Assembly: GCA_963995505.1 (NCBI GenBank)
Contig: OZ023181.1
Coordinates: 8,221,487-8,285,486, forward strand
Origin: Hypericum androsaemum
Taxonomy: Eukaryota; Streptophyta; Magnoliopsida; Malpighiales; Hypericaceae
DNA length: 64,000 bases
Direction of reading: 5' to 3'
The stretch's first letter is position 1. The number at the start of each line of letters is the position of its first letter. This document shows, piece by piece, positions 1 through 10,690 of the stretch. Below the pieces are notes generated by a model, which saw only the letters and a program-made list of their open reading frames with translations, had not been told where the DNA came from and searched no databases. The position numbers and the translations under genes are program-made.

Positions 1-543
1 TATGAAAACATGTTACATAATAAGCATATTTGGATTCGCCATAATCCGACTTAATTTTACAGATCATGATCATTTGGTCATCAGAAACAGATTTCTTTTG
101 ACCACTCGTGCATGGTTTAATACTAAACAGAAATTAATGGTCCGTCTCCTTCACGGGGATGCTGCCGCTAGAATAATAATATGAGGATCTCCTGGATTTG
201 GTCATCCATCCTTTCAACAAAGTCAACTCAAATTAAATGCTAGTTGAGGAATCAGGTTACGTACCACAACATATGCTGCATTTACTACCCCAAAAAAAAT
301 TATGCGTTGTTCTTTTTTGTTTGGGCCGAATTAAAATTTTATGTTGGATATAAAATTTCAGGCTATTTTGCGGGATGCATTTGATATTACAAAATGATTG
401 GTTCTATCTATCTCAAACTCGTTAGGATATCAATTGCTGAGCATGAATGTTCATAATTTTTTTATTTTTGAATCTTTTAATTTCATCAAAACAATTAAAT
501 TTATGAATGATGCTTAAGTAAACATGTTTTCTTGTTTATGTAG
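1..543 (+). other. intron 1 of the NAC gene (3' part)
   Basis: AT-rich sequence with no convincing coding content. It ends in a splice acceptor (TTTATGTAG) just before NAC coding sequence resumes at 544. The first NAC exon, with the start codon and subdomains A and B, must lie left of the window. The open frame at 2-184 has no family resemblance and is taken as chance. Confidence 0.75.
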
Positions 544-2058
544 AGAGGTGTAGAATAGGGTCAACGCCGCAAAACGAGTGGTATTTCTTCAGCCACAAGG
601 ACAGGAAGTACCCAACTGGGTCAAGAACCAATAGGGCAACACATGCCGGGTTCTGGAAGGCAACAGGAAGAGACAAGTGCATTAGGAACAGCTACCAGAA
701 GATAGGTATGAGGAAGACGCTCGTGTTCTACCGAGGAAGGGCTCCTCATGGCCAGAAGACCGACTGGATCATGCACGAGTATCGACTCGAAGATGGTGAC
801 GACACCCAAGCTAATTCATCTGTATGCTCCTTTCTCAGTTTCTCTTTGATATTTCATATTTTTTGTTTACACAAAATTACAGACTTCTTATACGTTTCGT
901 ATCATTTAGACAAATAATTTTTGGCAATCTCTTCATCTTTTGAATTCCCATTTTCATGTTTTAGATTGTTGTGATCGACGAGAAAGTCTTTTGTTTTATT
1001 TTTTTGATAAGTGAAATAATTACATTAAAACTGTTCAAAGAAGTACACGTTCAGAAGCTTTGTTTTAGTTTGACTTGGAATATAAAAAAATGTTTAACAG
1101 CGTAAATATATATTAAATGTTTGGCTAGCTAGAAATTATTTACTCATTGCTATATATGATGAATACACTTACAAAGTTACATAAAAATAGTGCACATGGT
1201 TGGAGTGTTAGATTTTTATATTCAAAAAGCAGAATGGCCATGCACTTTCAACAAATTCTTGCCTCTGCAACAAAATTGAGAAGAAAACTAATCATATCTT
1301 GGTATATTGTATCTGATGAGATTTCAATAAAATTGAAGAAACAAAATATTAAAATCTTAACCGTCGAAAACACCAAGTCATACAACAATTCGTTAATCGA
1401 GTAATTTGAACGTGTAGTTTAAAGCTCGCCATTGACTATATTGCAGGAGGACGGCTGGGTGGTATGCAGGGTGTTCAAGAAGAAGAACCTATTCAAGGTG
1501 GGGAACGAGGCTGGCTCATCCACAAGCATGAACTCATCCGAAAACCATCATCAGCAACTTCACCTCAACTCGTCAAGCACGAGCCAGCCTCGCGCTTTTA
1601 CAAACCACTACCTAATGCGTACCCACCAAACCCAACCTTATCACGAGCTAAACAAGCCTGACCTAGCTCTCCACTACCCTCATCAACTGGCACCTCCTCC
1701 TCACTACCCCCTCTTCCAGTCCCAAGACATAATGCCCAAGAGCAGCCTGCCCTACGACTACTCGGCCTCTTCAGGCATCCCTCAGCACGATCACAGCTAC
1801 CCCGTCATGGCGAAGCAGCTCATGACGAATGCTGCCTGTGAGCAGGGGTTAGAGGTGGGGACAGGCGACCAGGCGGCTCATGGCGAGGCCGTGGGGATCG
1901 GTGAGTGGGCTATGCTTGACCGGATTGTCACTCCGCAGCTAGGCGAAGATGGTTCCTCCAAAGGAGTGAGGTTTGAGGATTCAAATGGTTCTTCTGTTCA
2001 CCCTATCAACCAGCTCTCCTTGCGAGGGGAGATGGACTTCTGGGGCTATGCAAAATGA
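544..2058 (+). CDS. NAC transcription factor, BEARSKIN/SOMBRERO type, 5'-partial (exons 544..821 and 1447..2058)
   Basis: DNA-binding plant transcription factor acting in the nucleus. The first visible exon (544-821) carries NAC subdomains C and D, with motifs [34 protein letters not shown] and [18 protein letters not shown]. It ends in phase 0 at GT 822. The last exon (1447-2058) opens with [14 protein letters not shown] (subdomain E), followed by a low-complexity activation region rich in Ser, His, Gln and Pro, and ends in MDFWGYAK and TGA. The subdomain D/E sequence and the FWGY tail are typical of BRN1, BRN2 and SMB, which control root-cap maturation and secondary-wall-type genes in Arabidopsis; that role is family knowledge. 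Exon 1 is outside the window, so the start and subdomains A-B cannot be checked. No frame break is seen. The exact orthologue is uncertain. Confidence 0.92.
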
Positions 2059-2540
2059 TATCTAATACTTTGTGTCATTATGTTATTCTTGAATTTTTAT
2101 GTTTTTGTTCTGATTTGTTGCTGTATCATTTTTAACTTCATTTATTTGGGTTTTCGTTGACAATATTATTGTTTGGAAAATTTATTATTAAAGCTTATGA
2201 TGGAATTGTAGCTAAATTAACAGCTGGAATTTATATGAAAAAGGTTCATGTTTATTTCCGTTAATTATAATTGTTCTTTGGTTTCTTTGCTAGTCTTTTT
2301 GGCATTAGGTTTTTGGGCGTACCTGAAGTTGGATGTAGTGCATACCACTAAAGTGGTTATGTGCACTAAATAAGTCATTATGGGCCATCGGATGTGTACC
2401 ATCATCCTTTTTCTTTTAGATCGGACGGAGGAGAATAAAGAGGGACATTTTAGATACTTAACATACACAAAGAGACCAATCAATTGCTTCTCTTTCCTGT
2501 TCACGTCTAAGGAAGAAAAAATCATTTAAAATGTACGGGA
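2059..2540. other. intergenic, downstream of NAC
   Basis: AT-rich 3' flank of the NAC gene. No gene or structured repeat was recognised. Confidence 0.5.
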
Positions 2541-3560
2541 GAAAATTCCGGAAAACTGTTTTCTTTTCCATTTTAATTTTTATTCACTCTGAAAAATGCG
2601 AGACCAATTTCTTCTCGGTTTCACTATCGTCTTCCACATTTTTTTTGCCTTTTCATTGATTCGCGTTTGACTGCTTTAAGGTTAGGTTTTTTTTTCTTTT
2701 TAGTGATTTTAGGGTTCATCCCACCTCTCCTGGATCTCCCGCACCTCCTGGTCTCCCGCCTCTCCTGGATCTCCCATCTCTTGCCTTCCTCCTTCTCCTC
2801 CGACGTCGTCATTGCCTTCTTCTGCTAGGCAATCGCCGTCGTCTCCTCCTGCCAGGCCTCTCCGCCGTCGTCTCCTTCTGCCAGGCCTCTCCGCCGTCTA
2901 CAATTGTAGTTTCATTCAACCCAGGTAATGTTGTGCTGGTCAAAGCTAACGATTTCGTTAATGATGATGATGAATTGATGATCAGGTTGACTTTGACTGT
3001 GGTGATTGTGACGGAGGCGTGGGTTTCAATCTTGCTTTGGGAGCCTTATCTGATTTAAATGAATTGGTATTTATTTTTCTCATCTTCGATAAATGTCATG
3101 TCTTGTTAAAATAAATGGCATGTCTGGTTACGTTTAATGGAATGCTCGAGTGCGATAAACGGCATGCCCAGTTACGATAAACGGCATACTCGGTTACGAT
3201 AAATGGCATACCTTGTTAAGATAAACAGCATGCCTGGGTTTCGATAAAAATAACATGCCGAGTTAAGATAAACTGCAAACCTGGTTAAGATAAACGTCAT
3301 GCCCAGTTACGTTAAATAGCTTGCCCGATAATAATAAATGGCATGCCCGATTACGATAAATAACATATCTGGTTAAGATAAATGGCATACTCGGTTAAGA
3401 TAAACGACATGCTCGGGTTATTGATATAAATGGCATGTCCGGTTACGATAAATGACATGCCCGATTATGACAATCGGCATGTCATGTTATGACAAATGAT
3501 ATGTCTGATTAATATTTATTAATATTCAATCGCCAATTAGTATGTAATAAATAGTGCCAA
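2541..3560 (+). mobile_element. possible non-autonomous MULE: leader plus 22-bp repeat array
   Basis: An AT-rich leader is followed at 2700-2920 by a GC-richer stretch with repeated CCTCTCCTGGATCTCCC and CTCCGCCGTCGTCTCC, which looks like a short captured exon, and then by a 22-bp tandem array (3112-3510). The order of leader, short GC-rich coding-like piece and 22-bp array is also seen at 9.5-10.7, 12.5-13.2 and 28.8-30.1 kb. No terminal inverted repeat or target duplication was found by eye, so the borders are guesses. Confidence 0.35.
3112..3510 (+). repeat. 22-bp tandem array (about 17 copies)
   Basis: Head-to-tail imperfect units of about 22 bp. Each has the core TTACGATAAATGGCATG followed by a CCCGG-like pentamer. 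The period is mostly 22 with some 21-25 bp units. The core is close to that of the arrays at 10.3, 13.1 and 29.3 kb. Confidence 0.9.
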
Positions 3561-3906
3561 TCACTGTTTATTTGTCTTCTGTGATACGAAACGGCAAGTA
3601 ATTAAATTGATTTCTTGATTTTCTCTTTTTGAATAGAAAATTACGATTATTAGGACCAGATTTATTCCCATAACTATATCCTAATTAATATGGTTAGTTG
3701 TTTGAATTCCAAATACTAAGTTTACCCCCTTCCTCTTTTCCTTTTTATAATTTTGCTATTATTGCTTCCTTTGATTTGAACAGTACATAATATTGCATTA
3801 TGTACTGAATCCGACCTCGGCGTACCTCACCCTATGATTAGATAATCACATTAAGATGCATCACTATATTTTTACATGTAACCAATGACTAACTGAATAA
3901 TAAATG
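3561..3906. other. AT-rich flank
   Basis: AT-rich, with no gene recognised. It ends at the left LTR of the Copia element. Confidence 0.4.
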
Positions 3907-4312
3907 TGTTGGAAAGTGTCAAGAAAAAGTAATGGTGGAAAAAATGGGCGGAGCTAGCTACTGCTAGCCTCCTAGCGACCGCTAAAGGGGTGCTACAGAA
4001 GTTTGGGTTTCTGAGGACCTAGCAGCCGCTAGGCCCCTAGTGACCGCTATGTGGTGCTGACAGCCATTTTTTGTTTTGCTCAGACTCTTGTTTTGGGCTC
4101 CTAGGACGACCTAGATAGGTTTCTTGTACACCAAATATTTGTCTATTATATAAGGACGTATTACCCAAGGATTTTGTATGGCTTTGTGACTCAGATCTAT
4201 CAATAAGAGTTCTCCTTTCTCCCCATGGACATAGGCACTAGGCCGAAACACGTTACCTCTTGTGTCCGTGTTCTTTGCACATTTTGTTCTCGAAGTTACT
4301 TAATTCCTAACA
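3907..4312 (+). repeat. 5' LTR of Copia element
   Basis: Starts TGTTGG and ends CTAACA directly before the primer binding site. It contains promoter-like ATTATATAAGG near 4143 and AATAAGAG near 4202. Related sequence is seen at 6296-6372. Confidence 0.85.
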
Positions 4313-4315
4313 ATT

Positions 4316-4327
4316 GGTATCAGAGCT
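4316..4327 (+). promoter_or_regulatory. primer binding site (initiator tRNA-Met type)
   Basis: TGGTATCAGAGC, the usual Copia primer site matching the 3' end of initiator tRNA-Met, 3 bp after the LTR end. Confidence 0.9.
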
Positions 4328-4339
4328 AAGGTTTGGAGA

Positions 4340-5200
4340 ATGACAGACATCGCGGAGTTTGCTCTTGTGAAGTTTGATGGCTCATCAAATTTTGGGTTAT
4401 GGCAAAGGCGTGTCAAGGATCTCGTCATGTAATAAGGGATGGTCATCGCACTCTCGGAGAAGAAGCCAGAGAAGATGGAGGAGCAAGAGTAGAAGGAGAT
4501 GGGGTCGAAGGCGGTGACGATAATTGGCTTGTGCTTGGAAGACGATATAATGTATCACGTAATGGATGATGAGTCACCAGCTGAGCTGCGGAAGAAATTG
4601 GAGGCATGTCTAAGTCTTTGTCGAACAAGCTTTATCTTAAGCAAAGATTGTACGTGATGAAGATGAAGGAGGGCTCGGATTTGAGCAAACACATTAATAG
4701 TTTTAGTCAACTTATGAGCGACTCGAGAAAGGTTGATGTGATGTTCGAGGAAGAAGACAAGATATTGTTGCTCCTGAATTCTTTACCGGACTCCTACGAA
4801 AATTTGGTTACAACTCTAACTTGGGAGAAGGAGTCCCTAGTGTTAGAGGAGATCATAAATACTCTACTAGAATTTTATCAAAGTAGGAAAACTGGCGATG
4901 AACGAATGGAAATGCTGGTTATGAGGGGTAGCCATGGTGGTTGTAGTGAAGGATAAGATGAAAGGGGATCCAAGTCGAGGTCAAGAAGGTTCAAGGGAAA
5001 TTGCTTCGAGGGTGGAGAAAAAGGGCAAGTAAAAAATGATTGTCTAAGAAGAACTCGGGATCGCGAGAGAAAAGGATCTGGTTCCGTCAATGTGGCCTCT
5101 TATTCAGACGGGTCGGATGGTGACTGTCTTTCTATTTTGTCAGGTCCAAATTACTCTGATTCCAGGATTTTGGATAGCGCCTAGTCTTTTCACGTGATGC
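4340..5200 (+). pseudogene. Copia gag (UBN2-type) with start of protease, broken
   Basis: From ATG 4340 the frame reads MTDIAEFALVKFDGSSNF, then meets a stop near 4430. The longest intact piece (4606-4956) has the gag helix pattern, with LYLKQRLYVMKMKEGSDLS, HINSFSQLMSD and LLLLNSLPDSYENLV. A CCHC knuckle near 5003-5043 has lost one Cys and its His (CFEGGEKGQVKNDC). A protease-like ILDSA with a following stop lies near 5170. Gag would form the virus-like particle; here stops, frameshifts and the damaged knuckle show it is dead. Confidence 0.82.
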
Positions 5201-6295
5201 CCAAGAGAGGTTGGTTCGACACCTACAAGTTCGTTGATTCATGTATGGTGACTTTGGGTGATGGTTTCGCTTGTAGAGTCACTGGCATATGTGATAGTTG
5301 GATCAAGATGTGAGATGGTGTCGTAGTAAAGTTGTGTGGGGTTAGGCAAGTTTTGAAGTTAGAGAGGAATTTGATCTCATTAGGAGCCTTGGATTGTAGC
5401 GGGTATGGCTATAAGGTTGTAGGCAGGCTATATTGAGGTGGAGAATGATGCTACGGTAGTGATGAAGGGTGAAAGAGATGCAAGGAATACCTACAAGTTA
5501 GTGGGGGACACAATTGTAGGTGGAGTCATATTTTTGGGTTCCGATGGAGAGGAGAAAAGCTCAGGTCATATGAGGTTGGTTCGTATGAGGGAGTAAAGGC
5601 TTAACATGGATGGTTTGAGTGTAGTTGGGATTCATGGAGCTATGGTTATTTTGTGGAAGCATGGTTGGCAAGGAGCCATGGTTGTCTTTGAGAAGCATTG
5701 TTAGCTGGGCCCTGCTATGGTTGTCTAAAGGGATGTGCATGTCAAAGGTGTTGGGTAGGTTTGGCATTGGACATGCAAAGCCGTTGGTGACACCACGGGC
5801 GAATCAGGTATCTCACTTAAGGCCGAACAGTGGAGTTCGAGGCATGTCGAGTGTTCTATTTGGTGGAACAAAAAGTTGCCCTTTATATGCTATGGCATGT
5901 AGCATTGGTATGAGGCAAGAAGATTTAGTGGAAAAGTAGTTCGAGATTGCAAAGGATGGGGCTGACCGAAAAATAGAGGGCGCATCTACTGGTCACAAGG
6001 TTGCTTCAGCAGGTGGACTTGTTAGTTCGGGTTCGATGGAGATTGGAGAAAATAGGCCAAGCAAGCTCGGAAGCTCGAGCTTGGGGGCTGGCTCCAAGTG
6101 ATTGAACAAAAGGAGGAGAAACAATGGAGATGGTCTTATTGACGGTGGTTATCTATGGTTTGAGTTAGAGTCAGTTTGGTTTCTCAAGTTCTCATGGTTC
6201 TTCATGGGGCGGTTTCATCAATGTGGAGTTTGTTGAAGTTCGGGTGAAACTTCATGGTTCTTCGCAATTGATGATTTTCTCGCCAAGGAGGAGAT
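5201..6295 (+). pseudogene. Copia 3' internal remnant
   Basis: Protease-like trace (LERNLISLGALDCSGYGY near 5360-5410), followed by sequence with repeated GGAGCYATGGTT-like words and no integrase or reverse transcriptase motif. It ends at the polypurine tract. This is consistent with an internally deleted element in which pol was lost. Confidence 0.55.
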
Positions 6296-6372
6296 TGTAG
6301 AGAAATGTCGAGAAAAAGTAATGGTGGAAAAGTCAGGCGCAGCTAGCGACCGTTAGGGAGATGTTACAGAAG

Positions 6373-7111
6373 TCTATTTTAGTACCCTATAGTATCGCGA
6401 AAAATTATTTTAGTACCCTGTAGTAAAGAACCCATCAATCGAGTCAAATCACACCCAATTAACATCACTTAGGTCCACGGACAGCTGTTCGGACCAAACC
6501 CGTCCTGCCCGAACCCTGCCTGGCCACGTGGACGAGCCACATCAACAAATTTTGCTGAGGTGGCCTATCTCTCTCCTCCTCTTCCTCTCCCCTCCTTCCC
6601 CTCCCTCTTCCCTCTCTCTCTTCCCCTTCTATTCTCTCCCAGACCCACCTTCCTCCTCCCTCCCTGTTTTGACCCACCATCTTCTCTAACCAAAATCAAT
6701 CGTCATGAATCACACAAAAAAATGTCAAATCGTCACTGTCACTTAATCGGGGCTGTATATATAATAAAGAGAAAATCAATCAATCGTCATAGAAGAGAGA
6801 GCTTTATACGAAGGAAAATGGAATTCTTGGACGAGGACCCGAGACCCAGAGTTTGCCGCTGACAACATCGTCGCGGAGGAGGATGATGATGCAGACCTCG
6901 ACATCGCCCTCGACGATCCATGTGGTCAGCAAAATTTGCTGATGTGATTCGTCCACGTGACCGGATAGGGTCCGGACAGGACGGACTTGGTCCGGGCAGC
7001 TGCCCGTAGACCTAAGTGATGTTAATTGGGTGTAGTTTGACTCGATTGATGAATTTTTTATCTCAGGGTACTAAAGTAATTTTTTACGATACTATAAGGT
7101 ACTAAAATAGA
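6373..7111. mobile_element. long-TIR DNA element (MULE-like), 739 bp
   Basis: The ends are inverted repeats of about 190 bp. The left arm starts TCTATTTTAGTACCCTATAG and the right end reads backwards TCTATTTTAGTACCTTATAG. Similarity continues through AATCGAGTCAAA, CCCAATTAACATCACTTAGG and CAAATTTTGCTGA. The middle (6563-6917) is pyrimidine-rich and then holds a coding-like acidic stretch (frame reads EFAADNIVAEEDDDADLDIA near 6840-6900), possibly captured host sequence. TIR length and architecture fit a non-autonomous MULE or Pack-MULE. I could not see a matching target duplication, because the host LTR is lost on the right side. Confidence 0.8.
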
Positions 7112-7436
7112 TTTTTTCTATTTAAGAGAACTAATTATCCCCCTTCAAAAAAAAGAGAGAACTAATTATCAATTTTCTGTCGATACAAAGTAGATTCGTT
7201 CCTGACCCAAAAAAAAGTAAATTCATTCTGGTGGTTTTTGTGGACTTGGCCCGGAACCATATCCAGGCCCATATAGCAGGTCTAGATCTTTCCTTTTAGG
7301 GTCTAGATCCTTCCTTTGCTCAAGGAGATGTGTGGGCCGTCCCTTGAGACCCTCCAAAAGCCCTACGGATCGTTCAGACTCCTCCTCATAAAAATCCGCC
7401 CCTGTCCGACCACGGACAAACCATTATTTTTCTTTA
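7112..7436. other. short unassigned stretch
   Basis: AT-rich start, then moderately GC-rich sequence with a short duplicated phrase GGTCTAGATC(C/T)TTCCTTT near 7279-7316. No gene recognised. Confidence 0.4.
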
Positions 7437-7445
7437 TTCATATTT

Positions 7446-8333
7446 GAGAAAATTACTAATATTTTATTGGTGTTTGTTCTATTTGGTGCTCACCCCCTAT
7501 CTTTCAGAAATTGATTTAAAAAATTTCATAATTTGAAAAAAGTGTTCTTTGAAACTCCTAAAACCGAAATCAGAGTTTTTTTTCGGTGAGGTACCATATG
7601 AAATGAGACAAATGTACTTTTCACTAAAAAAATCTCTCTCTCCCCTTCGTGTTCTTCCTCCCACCTCCAAGAACTTGGCAAAAATCGAAGGAAAAAAATC
7701 AAAGAAGAACAAGGATCAAGAACGAGCGGAAATCAACAACATCAATTTCATTGCAAGCATCCAAAATCAATTTCCAGGAGAATCCCAAGTCTTCGAAAAT
7801 CAATTCAAGCGTCCAAAATTTTTGCAGAGAACAAAATCGATTTGAACACCAAGTTCCAGCCCCAAATCTTCTATTCGAACAGTGGGACCCAAATCAATTC
7901 AAGTTTCGATTCGATTTTACTTTTCGGCGGGTTCCTCGGTCCACTTTTCCGACGACGGCGAGCCCTCTTCATCTCCCTCTTCGACGGTGAGCCCTCTCCT
8001 GGTTTTGGTGGTTCTGGTTCTGCGACGCGAGGCGACAGCCGCGGTGAATTCGGCAACGACGACAACGGTGGGTTCGGCAACGACGACAGCGTTATCTCCA
8101 TCGTTCAACCTCCTTCTTCTCGCTTGCATCTTCAATCATCTACGAGAGGAGGCCCAAAGTCGGAAATGGTTTCAATTCTGGAAAACAATTTTTCGTTTTG
8201 TTTAAGAAAGGGGATATTTTGGTCATTTTATGTGAGTCTCCGCCGGACTATAAGAAATTTTTAATCGATTTTCGAAAGACAGGTAGGTGAGTACCGAATA
8301 AATCAAACACAGTGAGTTATTAGTAATTTTCCC
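7446..8333. mobile_element. MULE-type element with TIRs and 9-bp target duplication, 888 bp
   Basis: The ends are inverted: the left begins GAGAAAATTACTAAT and the right, read backwards, begins GGGAAAATTACTAAT. Similarity continues for about 90 bp through GGTGCTCAC/GGTACTCAC, CTTTC and AAAAATTTC. It is flanked by an exact 9-bp direct repeat TTCATATTT (7437-7445 and 8334-8342), the target-duplication size of Mutator-like elements. The interior (7640-8130) is GC-richer, with coding-like repeats (TTCGGCAACGACGACAAC and a near copy), and may be captured host sequence. No transposase is present. Confidence 0.88.
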
Positions 8334-8342
8334 TTCATATTT

Positions 8343-8889
8343 TGCTGCTACTACTCAACCCAATTCTTTAATTCCGATTATTTATTTTTTTAATAAAGGG
8401 TCCAGATCCTCCATCTCACTTTTTTCGTGTATGTTTCTCTGGAGGGCCAATCGATAAAGTTCGTGAAACGGGGACTTTAAAGTCTGCCCCTGTTGCGTCA
8501 GGGATGAACCAGTCCCTAATAATTTTAAATTCCACCCTTCACTTTATCGGCTTTAATCACTCTCGGGTTTTGGTTGGTTTTATATGGGTGGGAAATTTAT
8601 TTATTTTTCTGTTATTTATTTATAATTATTGGAATAAGAAGAGAGGTCGGTGATGATAAACTCAAAGGCTTGTTTCTCATGAACATTCGCAGTGGCCGCC
8701 TAAAGAGCTTTCGCCTTTCTCCGGGCTTGAGAGCTTATGCTGTTCCTTATCCTTCCTTGGATGTCTGAGAGACCTTTTCTTCTTTTTTTTTTGTCTTTTC
8801 AACCGTTTTGTTCTCGTCACAGATTGACTAGAATCTTTCTCGTCGATTTATGTGATCGAGAAAGATTTACAAAATTTTGAGCATTGTAG
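8343..8889. other. unassigned, possibly decayed transposon
   Basis: Mixed AT-rich sequence with no recognised gene. The open frame at 8574-8768 has no family resemblance. Confidence 0.4.
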
Positions 8890-9435
8890 ACTTGTGCCAA
8901 ATTGATAAGGCACTTAATGAGATGGCAAAATTCAAAATTTTGGACAGTTGTTTGTGAGAATTGAAGGGTTACCTGAAAATTGAACAAATTAAATCCATAA
9001 TTTCAAAATTGAGAAGAATTATTTATGACGAATTGAAAATTTATTTATGACGAATGGAACAATTTAACTGCAAATTATAAAATTTCAAAATTGACTACTA
9101 ATGTTGAGGGCCTATCAATTGGTGAGTACAGAATGGCCCTTTAATTTTTTTAAAATTTTTCGTAACAAAATTTTTATATTATAGCCAAACATTTTAAATT
9201 TAAATTTAAAATTAATAATAAATTTAAATTTAAATTTTACAGCTAAATATTAGTGTACTAAATTTAAAACTAATAATAAACACGCAAAAAGCTTAATATT
9301 GGTGAGTGAAAAATGACACCCTATTTAATTTGTTCAATTTACTATAAGTAACCTCTTTCATTCTCATAAATAATTTGTCCGAATTTTTGAATTTTGAATT
9401 TTATTAATTGCCTTGCATTTAATTTGTTAATCACT
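8890..9435. repeat. foldback (imperfect inverted-repeat) element
   Basis: The left arm (about 8897-9010) contains AATTCAAAATTTTGGACA, TGTGAGAATTGAAGGGTTAC and TTGAACAAATTAAAT. Their reverse complements occur in the same order in the right arm (about 9328-9432: ATTTAATTTGTTCAATTT, GTAACCTCTTTCATTCTCA, TTTTGAATTTTGAATTTT). The centre also has two related GGTGAGT(A/G) phrases (9120 and 9300). This looks like a MITE-scale element. Exact ends and target duplication were not resolved. Confidence 0.65.
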
Positions 9436-9526
9436 CATAAATCACCCTCTCATTCTCGGAAGTGGATCGGCTACAGAGAGAGAGAGGCCCATTCCGGCCC
9501 GAACGAAAAAAGATCTTGGTCGTCCA

Positions 9527-10690
9527 CGTCATTAAAATTTTCACAAGGGGAGATCCAACGGTATTAATTCGTCAGGAACATTTTTGTCTTTTGTCCCACT
9601 CTCCCTTTTTTCTTCCCTCTTTCCTTCTTTTTCTCTGCTTCTGTCCTCTCTCTTTTTTCTACCACTCTTCCTCATTCTCTCTTCCCCTTTTTTCTTTGTC
9701 TAGATCTCCTCGTCTGTAGCTAGTTAATGAAGGAGAATGTCGTCGACGTCAGGGACGCCGTCAATGTCATTGCCGGAGATCTCCTCTGGCCGGCAGGAGG
9801 AAGCGTTGCCGGAGATCTCTTCTGGCCGCCGGTGACGAGAAGTCGACGGCTTCCTGTTTGTATTTAGTTAAATGGAGATACTGGCGACTTTATTATTTTC
9901 ATTGTTTATTCCTTTTTCTGTGGTAGATAATTTTTTTATTATTAATTGCATGGTTATATATAAATCAATTGTTCATATCAGTTTTAGTACCCAATGTGTA
10001 TCTAGGGGTTAATTAGTGGTTACGCCTATGGGAGAATTTTCACCTATCGGTTGGAACGAGGAGATCTTAGCCATTGGAGCTCGGTGATGTTTTTATGAAG
10101 ATGGCGTCCCCTGCCCTTAGTATTATGCACTTTTTGGTTTCAATTGTACTTTGTTGTACTCTTGGAGATGATATCTAGTGTCGTTCAAGAATTGTTAAAA
10201 TTGGCATTGTATAATTATCATGGAGATGATATTTACTTTTACCTTATTCGATCATGGTAAATATTTTACTTGTCGGTGTGATAAAATGCCACACCCTTTT
10301 ATGATAAAAGGCACATCCGGTTATAATAAAATAGAATACCTAGTTATAAAAAATGGTAAGTCCCGTTATGACCAAATGGTACGTTCGGTACTGATAAAAT
10401 GGCACGTCCGATTATAATAAAATGGCACATCCGTTTATGTTAAATGGCGATGTCCGGTAATGATAAAATGACAAATCCTATTATGACGAAATGGCACGTC
10501 CGTTAATGATAAAATGGCAAGTCTGGTTATGTCAAATGAGCATATCCCAGTTATGTCAAATTGCATCCCCGCTTATGATAAAATGGCACGTCTCGTTATA
10601 TCAAATAGCATACCCGGTATGTCAAATGGCACGCCTGATTTAAAAAAATGATGTAACTGTTAAGTCAAAATAACATAACCTGTTATTTTA
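9527..10690 (+). mobile_element. possible non-autonomous element: terminal-like leader, coding-like piece, 22-bp array
   Basis: The start (9527-9598) aligns by eye with 28758-28836, the leader of the RPT6-fragment element: both read CGTCA, a TTTTAA-rich run, (G/A)ATCCAA, ATTAAT, TCA(G/A)GA and TTTTG followed by CTTTT(A/G)(T/C)CCCA. After a pyrimidine-rich leader comes a short GC-rich ATG-initiated stretch (9727-9860) with GCCGGAGATCTC repeats, then AT-rich sequence and a 22/23-bp tandem array. The right end was not found. Confidence 0.45.
10265..10650 (+). repeat. 22-23-bp tandem array (about 16 copies)
   Basis: Units have the core TTATGATAAAATGGCACGTC followed by a CGG-like end. Variation is concentrated in the second half of the unit. 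This is the same core as the arrays at 3.1 and 13-22 kb. Confidence 0.9.

Larger units (their letters stand above)
3907..6372 (+). mobile_element. degenerate Ty1/Copia LTR retrotransposon
   Basis: Left LTR 3907-4312, primer binding site TGGTATCAGAGC at 4316-4327, broken gag, remains of a zinc knuckle and protease, polypurine tract AAGGAGGAGAT at 6285-6295, and a truncated right LTR (6296-6372). The two LTRs align over their first 80 or so bases (both contain GAAAAAGTAATGGTGGAAAA). Almost all of pol (integrase, reverse transcriptase, RNase H) is absent, so this is a gutted, non-autonomous copy. The right LTR stops abruptly where the long-TIR element at 6373-7111 begins, and the rest of the LTR does not reappear beyond it. 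Confidence 0.88.

Noticed and set aside
7649..8264. Overlapping frames inside the 7446-8333 element
   Set aside because: Low-complexity, GC-rich transposon interior; no frame resembles a protein family and none has a clear start.
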